The notes under the pieces were generated by a model. That model searched no databases. It was not told the DNA's origin and worked only from the letters and a program-made list of their open reading frames with translations. A stretch of 64,000 nt of DNA from assembly GCA_035505375.1 (NCBI GenBank), contig DATJQV010000069.1, positions 1-64,000 of the forward strand, written 5' to 3'. This DNA is from a bacterium. Its GTDB lineage: Bacteria; Hydrothermota; Tepidihabitantia; Tepidihabitantales; Tepidihabitantaceae. Each line of letters opens with the position of its first letter. The first letter of the stretch is position 1. The translations under genes were made by a program, and so were the position numbers. Of the stretch, positions 24,659 through 33,488 are shown piece after piece.

Positions 24659-25060
24659 CTAGAGGCTTAGGAATAGAACCGCGAGGCCCGCGCAGCCCAA
24701 GCCAATGACGTGAGTCATCGTGAGCGGCTCTTTGAGGAAGATAAACCCGAGCACGGCCGGCAGGAGGATGTACATGCCTGACAGGGGCACGACGACCGAC
24801 GCCGGTCCGCGGCGCAGGGCCAGGTAGTAGGCCACGGTCGCGATTCCGGCCAGGACACCGGCGACAACCGGGAGCGCCGCCGGCTTCATCTCACTGCGGG
24901 TCCGCGCGGTCAGCGAGTATGCGGCTATCGGCAGGAGGCCGGCGAGAGTCGTCCAGAACGCGACGTTATGGTCGGACGCCGTCCTGGTAGCGAGCTTGCT
25001 TAGGAAACTCCAGAAACCCCAGGCAACCAGGGCGATGAGGCAGAGCAGTCGGTAGTCCAT
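24659..25060 (-). CDS. EamA-family half-transporter, copy 2
   Basis: 133 residues, paralogue of the protein at 9094-9495 and of identical length. The shared block runs from LRRGPASVVVPLSGMYILLP to the C-terminus GLAVLFLSL. The N-terminal half differs more (LVAWGFWSFLSKLATRTASD), which may reflect different substrates. Single-domain EamA proteins work as dimers. The gene follows a 12-bp array instead of a normal terminator. Confidence 0.75.
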   Translation of the reverse strand: MDYRLLCLIALVAWGFWSFLSKLATRTASDHNVAFWTTLAGLLPIAAYSLTARTRSEMKPAALPVVAGVLAGIATVAYYLALRRGPASVVVPLSGMYILLPAVLGFIFLKEPLTMTHVIGLGCAGLAVLFLSL

Positions 25061-25319
25061 GGCGTGATGCTATGTGGCAAGCCCCGGAAGTCAAACCGCG
25101 CAGGCCGGACCGGCGAGCCGCAAGGGACGCTGAGATCGCCTCCCCGGAACCGATAGAGGATTCAGGGATAGTTGAATCTGCTTGACATCGGGAAGGGGGT
25201 TGCTATTGTTCCGCCGGGCACGCTGGAAGCGTAATCGTTATAGGCTCGGTCACATTGCGAAGATTGCAGCCAGACTCGCGACCAGAGGTGACCCTCTTTC
25301 TTTTCGGCCCGAGCGAGTT

Positions 25320-25354
25320 CAGAAGCTAGAGGCTAGATGTCAGAAGCTGGAAGT
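25320..25354. repeat. 7-bp period array (AGAAGCT family)
   Basis: Heptamers AGAAGCT, AGAGGCT, AGATGTC, AGAAGCT just upstream of the YjbQ-like gene. The rest of 25061-25403 shows no gene. Confidence 0.65.
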
Positions 25355-25403
25355 TCCGACACCCTCAGCTCGACTGAGTATTCACCCCAACACAATCCAC
25401 CTG

Positions 25404-25820
25404 ATGGTGCTTAGCGCGACGTTTGAGGTTTCCACTCAGGGCTTCTGCGACGTCGTTGACGTCACACCCCAGATCGCGGCCATCGTCGAGAAGTCCGGTA
25501 TCAGGAACGGCGTCGTCTGCATTGCGAACCCGGGTTCTACCGCCGGCATCACAACCATCGAGTTTGAGCCTGGCGCGGTCGCGGACCTGAAGGCAGCACT
25601 TGAGAAACTCGCGCCCGAGAAGGCGCGCTACCATCACAACGATACATGGGATGACGGCAATGGCTTCGCCCACGTGCGGAGCGCTTTGGTCGGTGCGTCG
25701 CAGTCGTTCCCGGTCAGGGACGGCGCGATAGCGCTTGGGACGTGGCAGCAGGTTGTCTTCCTCGATTTCGATAACCGACCGCGCCACCGAAAGTTGGTGG
25801 TGACGGTCGTCGGCGAGTAG
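25404..25820 (+). CDS. YjbQ/UPF0047 family protein
   Basis: 138 residues from ATG 25404; the frame is open further upstream but that part contains a 7-bp array and does not match the family. The whole YjbQ fold is present: GFCDVVDVTPQIAAIVEKSG, GSTAGITTIEFEPG, YHHNDTWDDGNGFAHVRSAL and GTWQQVVFLDFDNRPRHRKL. Members have weak thiamine-phosphate synthase activity in vitro; the physiological role is unsettled. No good ribosome site is seen. No functional neighbours. Confidence 0.85.
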   Translation: MVLSATFEVSTQGFCDVVDVTPQIAAIVEKSGIRNGVVCIANPGSTAGITTIEFEPGAVADLKAALEKLAPEKARYHHNDTWDDGNGFAHVRSALVGASQSFPVRDGAIALGTWQQVVFLDFDNRPRHRKLVVTVVGE

Positions 25821-25840
25821 TTAACTGAGGAACCCGATAG

Positions 25841-25879
25841 ACCAGAATTCAGAAGTCAGATACCAGAATGCAGAAGTGC
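25841..25879. repeat. 7-bp period array (CAGAANN family)
   Basis: Five heptamers CAGAATT, CAGAAGT, CAGATAC, CAGAATG, CAGAAGT in exact register, shortly after the YjbQ stop. Confidence 0.8.
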
Positions 25880-25959
25880 GGACGCGGAAATAGTTGACCA
25901 CGGATGAACACGTATGTGCACCGTTGCGATACTTGGAATACGTCGGGACAAAAGAAAAA

Positions 25960-26034
25960 GAGAGTCACGAGAAGCTCAGTGTCGCGGCAATGTTTTGACC
26001 GAGCCGGTTTATGATACCGAACTTTCGTGCTCTC
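25960..26034. repeat. Dispersed 75-bp inverted-repeat element, copy 1
   Basis: Arms GAGAGTCACGAGAAGCTC and its partner ending CGTGCTCTC pair over about 23 positions; where the sequence differs from other copies (AAGCTCAGTGTC against AAGTTCGGTATC) the pairing is kept by G-T or compensating bases. Loop about 30 bases. Related copies: 35884-35956, 36930-37005, 38652-38727. Confidence 0.75.
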
Positions 26035-26126
26035 GAATATCTTAGACACACCAAGGCTCAAAAGGTTGCGCTGATTCTAGCGCCACCGTATTCGGGCCCC
26101 AGCCACAATATGGCCAAGTTCATATA

Positions 26127-27383
26127 ATGTCAGAAGTTACGGATATTGCGGTAGTTGGCGGCGGGGCTGCGGGCTTGGCCTGCGCCGTGGCTGCAGGCCG
26201 GCTGGGCCTCCGCGCGGTCGTTCTGGAGCGAACCGACCGGTGCGGCAACAAGCTAACCGTGACCGGTGGCGGAAAGGGCAACTTCACCCACGCCGAATCG
26301 CCGCGACAGATGGCCGACCGCTTCGACTGCGACATCCGGCTCCTGATGCCGCTGCTGCGTAAGTTTCCGTATCAACGCGTGGTGAAGTTCTTCGCGGGCC
26401 TTGGAATCCAGGCCCGGACCGACGAAGAGGGCTGCGTTTGGCCCAATGGAACTGACGCGGCCGGGATCAGGGATGCGCTTCTGCGTGAAATAGCGGCGAA
26501 AGGGGGCGTGTTGAGAACCTCCTGCCGGGTAGTCGGTCTTGAGCCAGGGTGGCAGGTCCGCATGGCCGATGGCGGTACGGTGACTGCGCGGAACGTCTGC
26601 CTTGCGACTGGCGGGGCAAGCTATCCGCGCACCGGCTCGACCGGGGACGGTCTTGGGCTGTGTCGGAAACTTGGCCTGAAGACGGTGGAGTGGTTCCCGG
26701 CCCTGGCGTCGCTCCGGACGCAGGAAGACTTGAGCGAACTGGCCGGGGTCACGCAGCCTCGCGTCGAGATGACTCTGTCAGTGGAAGGCCGCGAACCCCG
26801 AACCGCGACCGGCCACTTCATATTCGCCCACGTCCATGTATCCGGGTCGAGCGTACTCAACCTCTGCGGGTACGCAGCGCGAGCCCTGGCCGAGCAGAAG
26901 CACGTAGTTCTGCGGGTCAACTGGGTTCCGGGCAGGAGTACTTCAGAGCTGGCTGATGACTTCGCCACCGCGCGGGTAGGCCACCCGAAGAAGCAGCTTG
27001 GGACATTCCTCGGCGCGTTCGTGGCGCGGCGGCTCGCCGCCAGACTTTGCGCTCTCGCCGGGGTTCCGGCCGTCCGCATGCTCACGGACCTGAGCCGGCA
27101 AGAGCAGCAGAGCATCATCCAGCAGCTCTGCTCGACCGAGTTCTCCATTGTCGGCACCGAGCCGATGGAGCGCGCCACGGTCACCGGGGGCGGCGCGGAC
27201 CTGGGTGAAGTCGACCTGAAGACGATGGAGGCGCGACGTTTTCCGGGTCTCTACTTTGCCGGTGAGGTGCTTGACGTCTGGGCTGAAACCGGCGGTTACA
27301 ACCTGCACTTTGCCTGGGCGACAGGCATTCAGGCCGCGGAATCGGCCGCATCCAGGCTGGGACACGGAGACACACGGCCGTAG
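26127..27383 (+). CDS. BaiN/HI0933-type FAD-dependent oxidoreductase
   Basis: 418 residues. The dinucleotide-binding motif IAVVGGGAAGLACAVAAGRLG opens the protein, followed by LTVTGGGKGNFTH (the HI0933 signature, usually SGGGRCN), CLATGGASYPRTGSTGDG, and the C-terminal FAD motif FPGLYFAGEVLDVWAETGGYNLHFAWATG. These flavoproteins are predicted aminoacetone or bile-acid-type oxidoreductases; true substrates are mostly unknown. Single gene, facing an M23-like gene across a strong hairpin. Confidence 0.85.
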   Translation: MSEVTDIAVVGGGAAGLACAVAAGRLGLRAVVLERTDRCGNKLTVTGGGKGNFTHAESPRQMADRFDCDIRLLMPLLRKFPYQRVVKFFAGLGIQARTDEEGCVWPNGTDAAGIRDALLREIAAKGGVLRTSCRVVGLEPGWQVRMADGGTVTARNVCLATGGASYPRTGSTGDGLGLCRKLGLKTVEWFPALASLRTQEDLSELAGVTQPRVEMTLSVEGREPRTATGHFIFAHVHVSGSSVLNLCGYAARALAEQKHVVLRVNWVPGRSTSELADDFATARVGHPKKQLGTFLGAFVARRLAARLCALAGVPAVRMLTDLSRQEQQSIIQQLCSTEFSIVGTEPMERATVTGGGADLGEVDLKTMEARRFPGLYFAGEVLDVWAETGGYNLHFAWATGIQAAESAASRLGHGDTRP

Positions 27384-27391
27384 TCAAGCTC

Positions 27392-27433
27392 GGGACACGA
27401 TCCGAATTGCACGGAGCAATTCGGTCATGTCCC
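27392..27433. terminator. Long hairpin between convergent genes
   Basis: GGGACA...CCGAATTGC pairs with GCAATTCGG...TGTCCC around a 5-base loop (about 17 pairs, few mismatches). Its position between converging stops suggests a two-way terminator, though there is no T-run. Confidence 0.6.
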
Positions 27434-27437
27434 TCCG

Positions 27438-28775
27438 CTACCTGAGGACGACCAGCTTCGTGTTGTAGGTGTCCCTGCCGTCGAGGGTCAGCTTGACGAA
27501 GTAGACGCCGGCGACAGGTGGAGCAAAGGTGAAGCGGTGCTCGCCCGGGCCAAGCCTGCCATCCGCCAGATTCGTCACCACCCGGCCAGTCTGGTCATAC
27601 ACCCGCAGCGTGGCCGCACCAGAGCCGGCAGTACCGAAACTGATCAGCCCGCCGCGGCCAACGGTCAGCGCCGCGCGCAGCGGCCGTGACAGCACCGCGT
27701 ACGGCGGCGCCTCAACTGCGAGTCCGTTACGGGTCCTGACCTGCATCGAGTCAATCTTCGTGTTGCCGGTGATATCGCTCGCGCGTACGTAAACCCAGTA
27801 GGTCGTGTCGCCCACCAGGCCGGTATCCCAGTTGCCGCTCGTGTCGGCAGCATCGATAATCGAGTCGCCGTCGGTGTTGGTGACGATGAAATAGTACGCG
27901 CGGTAGTCGTAGTCGCCCTGCGACTTGCAGGTGTTGTCGGCCTTGTAAACGACGTTGACCAGGGAACCGTCGAGCGTATTCGAGAACTGCACGCCGATTC
28001 TCCACGGGACCACGACCAGCCCGTCTTCCCGCTTGATTGAGTAGTCGATTTCGTAGGGCGCGAGTTTGTCCCAGGTCGCGTTGCCGGTCGTCGTGCCGGT
28101 CTTGTCGTATGCCTTGGCGATGATGTCCACCTTGCCGACCAGGCTGTCGGGGCTGACGTAGCTGTTGTTCCGGTTGTCCCGGCAGAAAGCGAATTTCTGG
28201 CTCGTGCGGGCGTTCTCGATTACCGGGGCTACCGTGTCGGTGTTGGGCCGAATGATGGTCAGCGGGTTCTGGATGAACGACCAGGTGGGATTTGGAAACC
28301 GCTGCCAGGTCGCACCGGTATCGGAAATGCGCGCGAAGTGGCAGTGGTCGAATCCGGTTACCGGCCACGGCACGAGATACCCGATGGAGTCGCCTGCCTG
28401 GACTTCGTCGCCGAGGTTGCGGTGCCAGCGGGTCGAATCGATGTGGGCGTAGAGCCAGCCCTCGGCTCGGCCGGTGAAGCTGGAATTGGTGTCGCAGATG
28501 GCAAGGCGGTAGTGGTATTCGGCCTGAATGGTACCCCATGCCTTGACCCAGCCGTGTCTGACCGCGCTGACCCGGCGGCCCTGCGCGCCGGGCGTGATAA
28601 CGTCAATGCCGTTGTGGAAGTACGCACTGGTGCTGACCGTGTCGTAGTGCTGGTAGTTGCCCCAGTTGTTACCGAGCGGGTGGACCGAGTCCAGCGGTAC
28701 AAGCGGCCAGTTCGTAGCAAGGGCAGGGCACGCCAGCACGACGGCAAGGGAAGCGAATACGACGATGGTTCTCAA
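27438..28775 (-). CDS. Secreted M23-like peptidase with sorting tail
   Basis: 445 residues. Signal peptide MRTIVVFASLAVVLACPALA. LytM/M23 metal motifs are present: HNGIDV (H-x-x-x-D, about 54-58), YAHID, and DHCHFAR (H-x-H). M23 enzymes cut peptidoglycan cross-bridges, but secreted members can be other endopeptidases. After the peptidase domain come an Ig-like region with P-V-I-E-N and N-x-x-D-x-I, and a FlgD-like tail GVYFVKLTLDGRDTYNTKLVVLR (19-23 residues, given here by its ends GVYFVKL and KLVVLR). Exported through the general pathway, then likely type IX-type sorting. Monocistronic. Confidence 0.8.
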   Translation of the reverse strand: MRTIVVFASLAVVLACPALATNWPLVPLDSVHPLGNNWGNYQHYDTVSTSAYFHNGIDVITPGAQGRRVSAVRHGWVKAWGTIQAEYHYRLAICDTNSSFTGRAEGWLYAHIDSTRWHRNLGDEVQAGDSIGYLVPWPVTGFDHCHFARISDTGATWQRFPNPTWSFIQNPLTIIRPNTDTVAPVIENARTSQKFAFCRDNRNNSYVSPDSLVGKVDIIAKAYDKTGTTTGNATWDKLAPYEIDYSIKREDGLVVVPWRIGVQFSNTLDGSLVNVVYKADNTCKSQGDYDYRAYYFIVTNTDGDSIIDAADTSGNWDTGLVGDTTYWVYVRASDITGNTKIDSMQVRTRNGLAVEAPPYAVLSRPLRAALTVGRGGLISFGTAGSGAATLRVYDQTGRVVTNLADGRLGPGEHRFTFAPPVAGVYFVKLTLDGRDTYNTKLVVLR

Positions 28776-28842
28776 GACAGGTTTCCTTTCGCAAGACGAC
28801 AGCGTGAAATCTTAGGACGGCATCGCGGCGGTGTCAAATCAC

Positions 28843-29712
28843 CTACAACCCGCGCAGGTACTCGGGCTTGAAACGATGACGCCGGATTGCCTGAGTCAAT
28901 TCGTCGACCAGTCGTTCCTTGTCTTTGGGCAGGCGGCCGGCGAGCGGCACGTAGTTCGAGGCGTGGTTGGAGCGGAAGACCGTCGCTTTCACTTCGACGT
29001 TCTCCAGGAACAGCCTGAGCTCGGCTGCGAATTCTGCCGGCTCGGGCAACTCGAACTCGCCGGACTCAAGCTGCCGGGCAAGCGGCGTGCCGGGAACAAC
29101 GGTTACAGTCAGGGCTGACATGTAGTTGGGGTTCATCTGCGACACAGCTTTGGCGGACTCGACTGCGTTCTCCCGCCAGTGTTTTCGGCCGCCGAGCCCG
29201 AGCAGGAAGATGACCGATGACTTCATGCCGGCTGACATGCCGTGCCGGACACCGGCTACCATTTCGTCGGCGGTGGCTCCTTTGTCTATCTGCTTTAGGA
29301 TCGCATCCGAGCCGGATTCAAGCCCGAGGTAGAATATCGAGAGCCGGTGAGCCACGAGTTCCTCCAACTCCGCGATGGACTTCGAGACAAGGTCACGGGC
29401 GTTGGCATACACACCAACGCGCTGCAGGTCCGGGAACGTCTGCTCGATGGTGGTGAGAATCTTGAGCAGGTGCGGCATCGGCAGGATGAGCGCGTTGCCG
29501 TCGCAGAGGAACACGCGCCTGACATCGGCGCCGTAGTACTTGCGCGCGGCGGCGATATCTTCGAGGACCTCCTTGAGCGGTCGCACGCGGAACTGCTTGT
29601 CCCGGTACATGGCGCAGAACGTGCAGCGGTTGTGCGAGCAGCCGATGGTGACCTGCAGCAGCAGGGAATCGGCCTCAGAGGGCGGTCGGAAGATGTTGCC
29701 GACGTAGCGCAC
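28843..29712 (-). CDS. Radical SAM protein
   Basis: 289 residues. The cluster motif is GCSHNRCTFCAMY, i.e. C-x4-C-x2-C rather than C-x3-C-x2-C, a spacing found in a subgroup of uncharacterised radical SAM proteins with this N-terminus (YVGNIFRPPSEADSLLLQVT). Other conserved parts: VFLCDGNALI, IFYLGLESGSD and VTVVPGTPLARQ. It lacks a B12-binding domain. Reaction unknown. It ends 68 bases from the peptidase start on the same strand. Confidence 0.8.
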   Translation of the reverse strand: MRYVGNIFRPPSEADSLLLQVTIGCSHNRCTFCAMYRDKQFRVRPLKEVLEDIAAARKYYGADVRRVFLCDGNALILPMPHLLKILTTIEQTFPDLQRVGVYANARDLVSKSIAELEELVAHRLSIFYLGLESGSDAILKQIDKGATADEMVAGVRHGMSAGMKSSVIFLLGLGGRKHWRENAVESAKAVSQMNPNYMSALTVTVVPGTPLARQLESGEFELPEPAEFAAELRLFLENVEVKATVFRSNHASNYVPLAGRLPKDKERLVDELTQAIRRHRFKPEYLRGL

Positions 29713-29814
29713 GCGGTATTAGCTCGCGAGATTCTACACCCGGTCGCAGTTGTGGTCTAGCCGCACGGCCGGAGCGGATTGCAGCCGCTTGACCCGAGAG
29801 CCAGCAGGACTAAG

Positions 29815-31131
29815 ATGGACGCGATGTTCGAGTCTAATCCGGACTTCTCCGCACGAACTCTTGACCTTGGCCCGGAGGTGGTGGACGGCCTTGAGGTGGA
29901 GCGGCTGCGCCGCATCCTGGCGGCCAAAGAACCGGCATCGTCTCTGCTGGCGCTGTCGAGCGAAGACCTGCTGGAGCGGCTCGGTGTGCTGGTGCGCAAC
30001 GGCGGACCGCGGCTGACGGTCGCCGGTCTGTTGCTCGTCGGCCGGGAGGACGTGCTCCGCCAGCAACTGCCCGGGCACGAGGCCATTTACCTGCATATGA
30101 AGAGCGACACCGAGTACGACAAGCGGGTAGACTCGGCCCGTCCGTTGCTCGCGATACTCGAGCAGTTCACGCAGGCGCTCGAATCCTGCAACCGCATCTA
30201 CACGCTGAAACTGGGGCTGTTTCACTTCGAGATTCCCGACTTTCCGGATGATGTCCTGCGCGAGGCGCTGCTCAACGCGTTCGTCCACCGCGACTACAAC
30301 CTGACCGGCCCGATCTACCTCCGCCATTTCCAGGACCGGCTCGAGATATCGAGCCCGGGTGGATTCTTCGGCGACGTCAACCCGCAGAACATACTCGGGC
30401 ACGAGCCGGTATCGCGCAACCGCCTGCTGGCCGAGAGTCTGCAGAAGGCCCGGATGGTCGAACGCGCCGGCATGGGCGTCAAACGGATGTACCACATTCT
30501 GCTGTCGTACGGCAAGGAGCCGCCGAGTTACGAATCCGGGCCCGACTTCGTGCGCCTGACCCTGCGCAGCGGCCGAATCGAGTCCGCGCAGGGGAATCGT
30601 GACGAGGCGGGAATCGACGAGGACTTCGCCCGCTTCGTGGTCAACCGCCACCAGGAGGGCCGCGAGCTTACGCTGCATGACCTGCTGGTATTCTCGTTCC
30701 TCAAGCGCAACCGCGAAATCGACCTCGCGGATGCGGAACGGATACTCCAGCGCAGCGAGAACGAGGCACGCGAGACCCTTAGTTCGATGGTCCTGCGCGG
30801 GCTGCTGGAGCCGTTTGGGCAGAAGAAGGGCCGTGTCTATCGCCTGTCCAAGGCAGTCTATAACCAGCTCAAGAAGAGCGTGAGTTATTCGCTCTTCCGC
30901 CGGGCCGAGGCGGCGTTTGCCGAGACCGCAATCATGGGCTACCTTGAGGACCTTCCGGGGCCGGAGGATAAGCGGTTCATCACCAACGAAATCGTCCGCA
31001 CGCTCCTGCGGGTAAGCCCGGCCCAGGCCGGCTACCTGCTGTCGAGCCTGGTCAAGAAGAAGCGGCTCGTCCTGCGCGGCTGGGGCCGCGCCGCCAGATA
31101 CTACAAGTCCAGCCAGCTATCGGTCTTCTAG
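29815..31131 (+). CDS. GHKL-type ATP-binding transcriptional regulator, lacking the AlbA_2 domain
   Basis: 438 residues from ATG 29815. The GHKL box DVLREALLNAFVHRDYNL and ISSPGGFFGDV, NPQNILGH...RNRLLAESLQ, VERAGMGVKRMY identify the COG2865 group (Schlafen-AlbA_2 plus HATPase plus winged helix). The C-terminal third carries two winged-helix-like regions. The usual N-terminal AlbA_2 domain (about 120 residues) is missing: the protein begins at the linker FSARTLDLGPEVVDGLEVER, and upstream sequence is the promoter of a divergent gene. It is either a natural short form or truncated. Confidence 0.75.
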   Translation: MDAMFESNPDFSARTLDLGPEVVDGLEVERLRRILAAKEPASSLLALSSEDLLERLGVLVRNGGPRLTVAGLLLVGREDVLRQQLPGHEAIYLHMKSDTEYDKRVDSARPLLAILEQFTQALESCNRIYTLKLGLFHFEIPDFPDDVLREALLNAFVHRDYNLTGPIYLRHFQDRLEISSPGGFFGDVNPQNILGHEPVSRNRLLAESLQKARMVERAGMGVKRMYHILLSYGKEPPSYESGPDFVRLTLRSGRIESAQGNRDEAGIDEDFARFVVNRHQEGRELTLHDLLVFSFLKRNREIDLADAERILQRSENEARETLSSMVLRGLLEPFGQKKGRVYRLSKAVYNQLKKSVSYSLFRRAEAAFAETAIMGYLEDLPGPEDKRFITNEIVRTLLRVSPAQAGYLLSSLVKKKRLVLRGWGRAARYYKSSQLSVF

Positions 31132-31217
31132 GACATTGGGACCGCGGGAGCGATGCTCCCACACTGCGTAACAGAAGGCACCCTCGGGAGAGGGCACCAG
31201 CGCTTGAGCGGCTCGGA

Positions 31218-31853
31218 CTACTTTATCGTGGCGGAAGTCAGTGCCGCGTCGTAGACCGTCCTCTTGCCATTCGCCGTGTAATCATAGGACACCTTGACCA
31301 TACCGGTGCCCCGGGCAAACCACTCGTAGACGTCTTCGGTCACGCCCCCTGCGCTTGAGGTCAACTTCACCTTCCATGCGTCCCGGTAGACCCCGGCCGG
31401 CACCCTGACGTCCTCCTGGCCGACGACCGTCGCGGTCGCGGAACCTTGTGTCCACGTCTGACCCTCAGCCGGTGTCGATCTCATCATCGGCACTCCGACA
31501 GTGTCGCTGAGGTCTGCGTACGAAAAGATGGTATCACCGACCTCGGTCACGCAGAAGTAGCTGGTCGTGGTGATGATCGTGTCCGGTGCCCGGTAATGGT
31601 CCGTCGCGTCATCCCTGAACTTCGTGACCTCCCTGCCGTTGAACAGGTTGGCCTTTCCCAGTGCGGTCGTGGTCTGGGTGCCGGTTATCGAAGTGTCGAG
31701 GGACGCACTGGTGGTACCGTGCAGAGTGCATTCGGACATGTTCCAGGCGCTGCCGACAGTCATCGGGTATATCGGACCGGTTGGGGAAGTACAGCTCATG
31801 CCCAGAAAGGCAATGGCCGCGACGGCGAAGACTGCCGGCTTTGTCATTGCCAT
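31218..31853 (-). CDS. Lipoprotein of a two-member family, copy 1
   Basis: 211 residues with a lipobox ending MSC (about 20). After it, IYPMTVGSAWNMSE...TLHGTT, VTKFRDD, TTSYFCVTEVGDTI, ATATVVGQEDVRVPAGVYRDAWKVKLTS (ends ATATVVGQEDV and AWKVKL) and the terminal SATIK. The paralogue at 54442-55065 has the same blocks and identical last five residues. Envelope protein of unknown function; beta-rich. Confidence 0.7.
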   Translation of the reverse strand: MAMTKPAVFAVAAIAFLGMSCTSPTGPIYPMTVGSAWNMSECTLHGTTSASLDTSITGTQTTTALGKANLFNGREVTKFRDDATDHYRAPDTIITTTSYFCVTEVGDTIFSYADLSDTVGVPMMRSTPAEGQTWTQGSATATVVGQEDVRVPAGVYRDAWKVKLTSSAGGVTEDVYEWFARGTGMVKVSYDYTANGKRTVYDAALTSATIK

Positions 31854-31924
31854 GAGGGTGCCGCTCCTGACGGCGGTCGGGTGGGTGTCTGGCCGCGAGT
31901 CAACTCGGACACAGACGGGGTGGG

Positions 31925-32644
31925 TCAGACTTCGGCTGAGCGCTCGCGGCGGCTGAGTCGGATGCGGCGGGACAGAGTTCGCTCGCAGAAGCCCTGGTCG
32001 CGATGGAAGCCCTTCTGTTCGAGTTCGGTCCTCATCAGATCGGCAAGGTCAATGATGTACCAAGCCGGCTTCACGTCGCGCGTCCGCCAGTAGCGCTCCA
32101 CCCACTCCAGTACGACCTTCCGCTCCACCGGGCTCGAGTGGCTCCAGGCCGCCTTGACCCCAAGCGCGCGCGCCTGGGCACGGATCCGGCCGTAGATCGA
32201 TGCCATCGAACGCCGCACCGGGTAGATGGGCCGCGGCCCTTCCATGCTGCGCCGAAGCTTGGCGAGCGGTGCGAGGCACGCCTCGGCTGCGGCGGCGGCG
32301 TTCTTGTGCTTGCCATCGGCGACCGCCTGCGCGTACCGGTTGATGATCCGCATCTCCGCCGGAGTCCAGCTCGGCGGGCGACGGTACCGCGACCGGAAGC
32401 GCGGTGGTATTCGTGCCAGCAGCGCCCGGTATGTCGCCTCCCAGGTACGCGCGTGACCGCTGCCCGTGCTCGCGCGAATGCGCTCGATCTCGGGCAGGCA
32501 GACGGTGGCCGCGTACCGCGGCGACGCCAGTTTGCCGGCGATGACCAGTCGAACGTACCGGTCCAGCACTCGCAGTTCGGCCTCGGTCCAGACGGGCGCC
32601 GGGCTGGTTGCAGATTTCTTTCCGGGATGTGTTGACCTATTCAT
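31925..32644 (-). CDS. Two-repeat Myb/SANT-like protein
   Basis: 239 residues. Two similar blocks: PVWTEAELRVLDRYVRLVIAG (about 18-38) with a later RTWEATYRALLARI, and PSWTPAEMRIINRYAQAVADG (about 90-110) with SMASIYGRIRAQARALG. W-T-x-x-E-x-x-x-I/L-x-x-Y is the pattern of Myb/SANT-type three-helix domains, which bind DNA. The rest is very basic (RSRYRRP, RRIRLSRRERS). A DNA-binding role is likely; the domain pairing is unusual in bacteria. An inverted repeat lies 3 bases upstream of the start. Confidence 0.5.
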   Translation of the reverse strand: MNRSTHPGKKSATSPAPVWTEAELRVLDRYVRLVIAGKLASPRYAATVCLPEIERIRASTGSGHARTWEATYRALLARIPPRFRSRYRRPPSWTPAEMRIINRYAQAVADGKHKNAAAAAEACLAPLAKLRRSMEGPRPIYPVRRSMASIYGRIRAQARALGVKAAWSHSSPVERKVVLEWVERYWRTRDVKPAWYIIDLADLMRTELEQKGFHRDQGFCERTLSRRIRLSRRERSAEV

Positions 32645-32646
32645 CG

Positions 32647-32672
32647 GTTACATACAATGGTAGTGCTGTAAC
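32647..32672. promoter_or_regulatory. Inverted repeat at the start of the Myb-like gene
   Basis: GTTACA-(14 bases)-TGTAAC directly before the ATG of the gene at 31925-32644, in a place where a dimeric repressor would block transcription; possibly autoregulatory. Confidence 0.4.
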
Positions 32673-33424
32673 ACCGGAAGTCAACTCAGGAAGAGGCCCG
32701 CTGAAACGGGCATTGGCGCCACGGAAGCACCATGGAATCAGGGTCGAAGCTCGAAGTCCGGATGACGATTGCGGCGCGAATGACCAGTGGCTCAGGCTTC
32801 GGGCTTGAATCGGACTTCGGGTCCAGCGCGTGTCGTCGTGGCCGACTGATTCAGGGACAGGCATGTTGTGACGTGGCGGGCGGGTGCATGGCACCCGCCC
32901 GCTCTGTTTGGCTCGGTCCAGCGGCTAACGACCGCCTCGGTTGCCCCGATTCTCGGGGCGCTGCCCGTAAACGGGCGACCTCCGCGGTCAGCCTTAGGGA
33001 AATAGCTACCTGCCGGGACTCATCGGCTATCCCGTGTCGCGGAGTCCATGTTGACCATGAGGAGACCGGATGCGGAAGGTACCAATACCGGCTGCGACCA
33101 TCAAGAGCACGGAAACGAACCTGTGCCAGGACCGAGAGGCAGCAGGACAACGGCGACCCGTGCTCCTGCCCACACCGGCATAATGCTACCTCCGACCACG
33201 GCTGGGTGTCAAGAGTGGCACGAAAGAGCGCGACTGGGAACGGAGAGAACCGTGTGCAGAATTGCACGCCGGCCCACCCGACAGTGACGAACGCAGCTGG
33301 AAACGGGCATCAGTCCGCCGCGCTCGAACAGTGGCCGCCGGGCCGCAGGCTGCCCGCATCCTGAAGGCCGCCCGAACGGCTTGACTTACGGCAGGCGGCA
33401 AATACACTCATTAGTAATGGTTCC
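32673..33424. other. Gene-free stretch with secondary structure
   Basis: No frame here looks coding on either strand. A GCGGGTGC/GCACCCGC hairpin lies at about 32878-32900, and 32930-33040 contains several short GC stems (CCCCGA/TCGGGG, GCCCGT/ACGGGC) that could be part of a folded RNA, but I recognise no class. Confidence 0.4.
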
Positions 33425-33462
33425 GGGCCGGCTGAGCCGTGCATTTACGGTCGCGCCGGCCC
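33425..33462 (+). promoter_or_regulatory. Hairpin in the leader of the papain-family gene
   Basis: GGGCCGGC pairs with GCCGGCCC and an inner CCGT with ACGG. It ends 26 bases before the ATG, ahead of AAGGAG, so it could influence translation or mRNA stability. Confidence 0.5.
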
Positions 33463-33488
33463 GCAGCCATTCCCCATAAGGAGAAACA

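Noticed and set aside
32732-33364. 210-codon plus-strand frame in the 844-base gap
   Set aside because: No ribosome site, unusual composition, and an equally long frame on the other strand; not supported as a gene.
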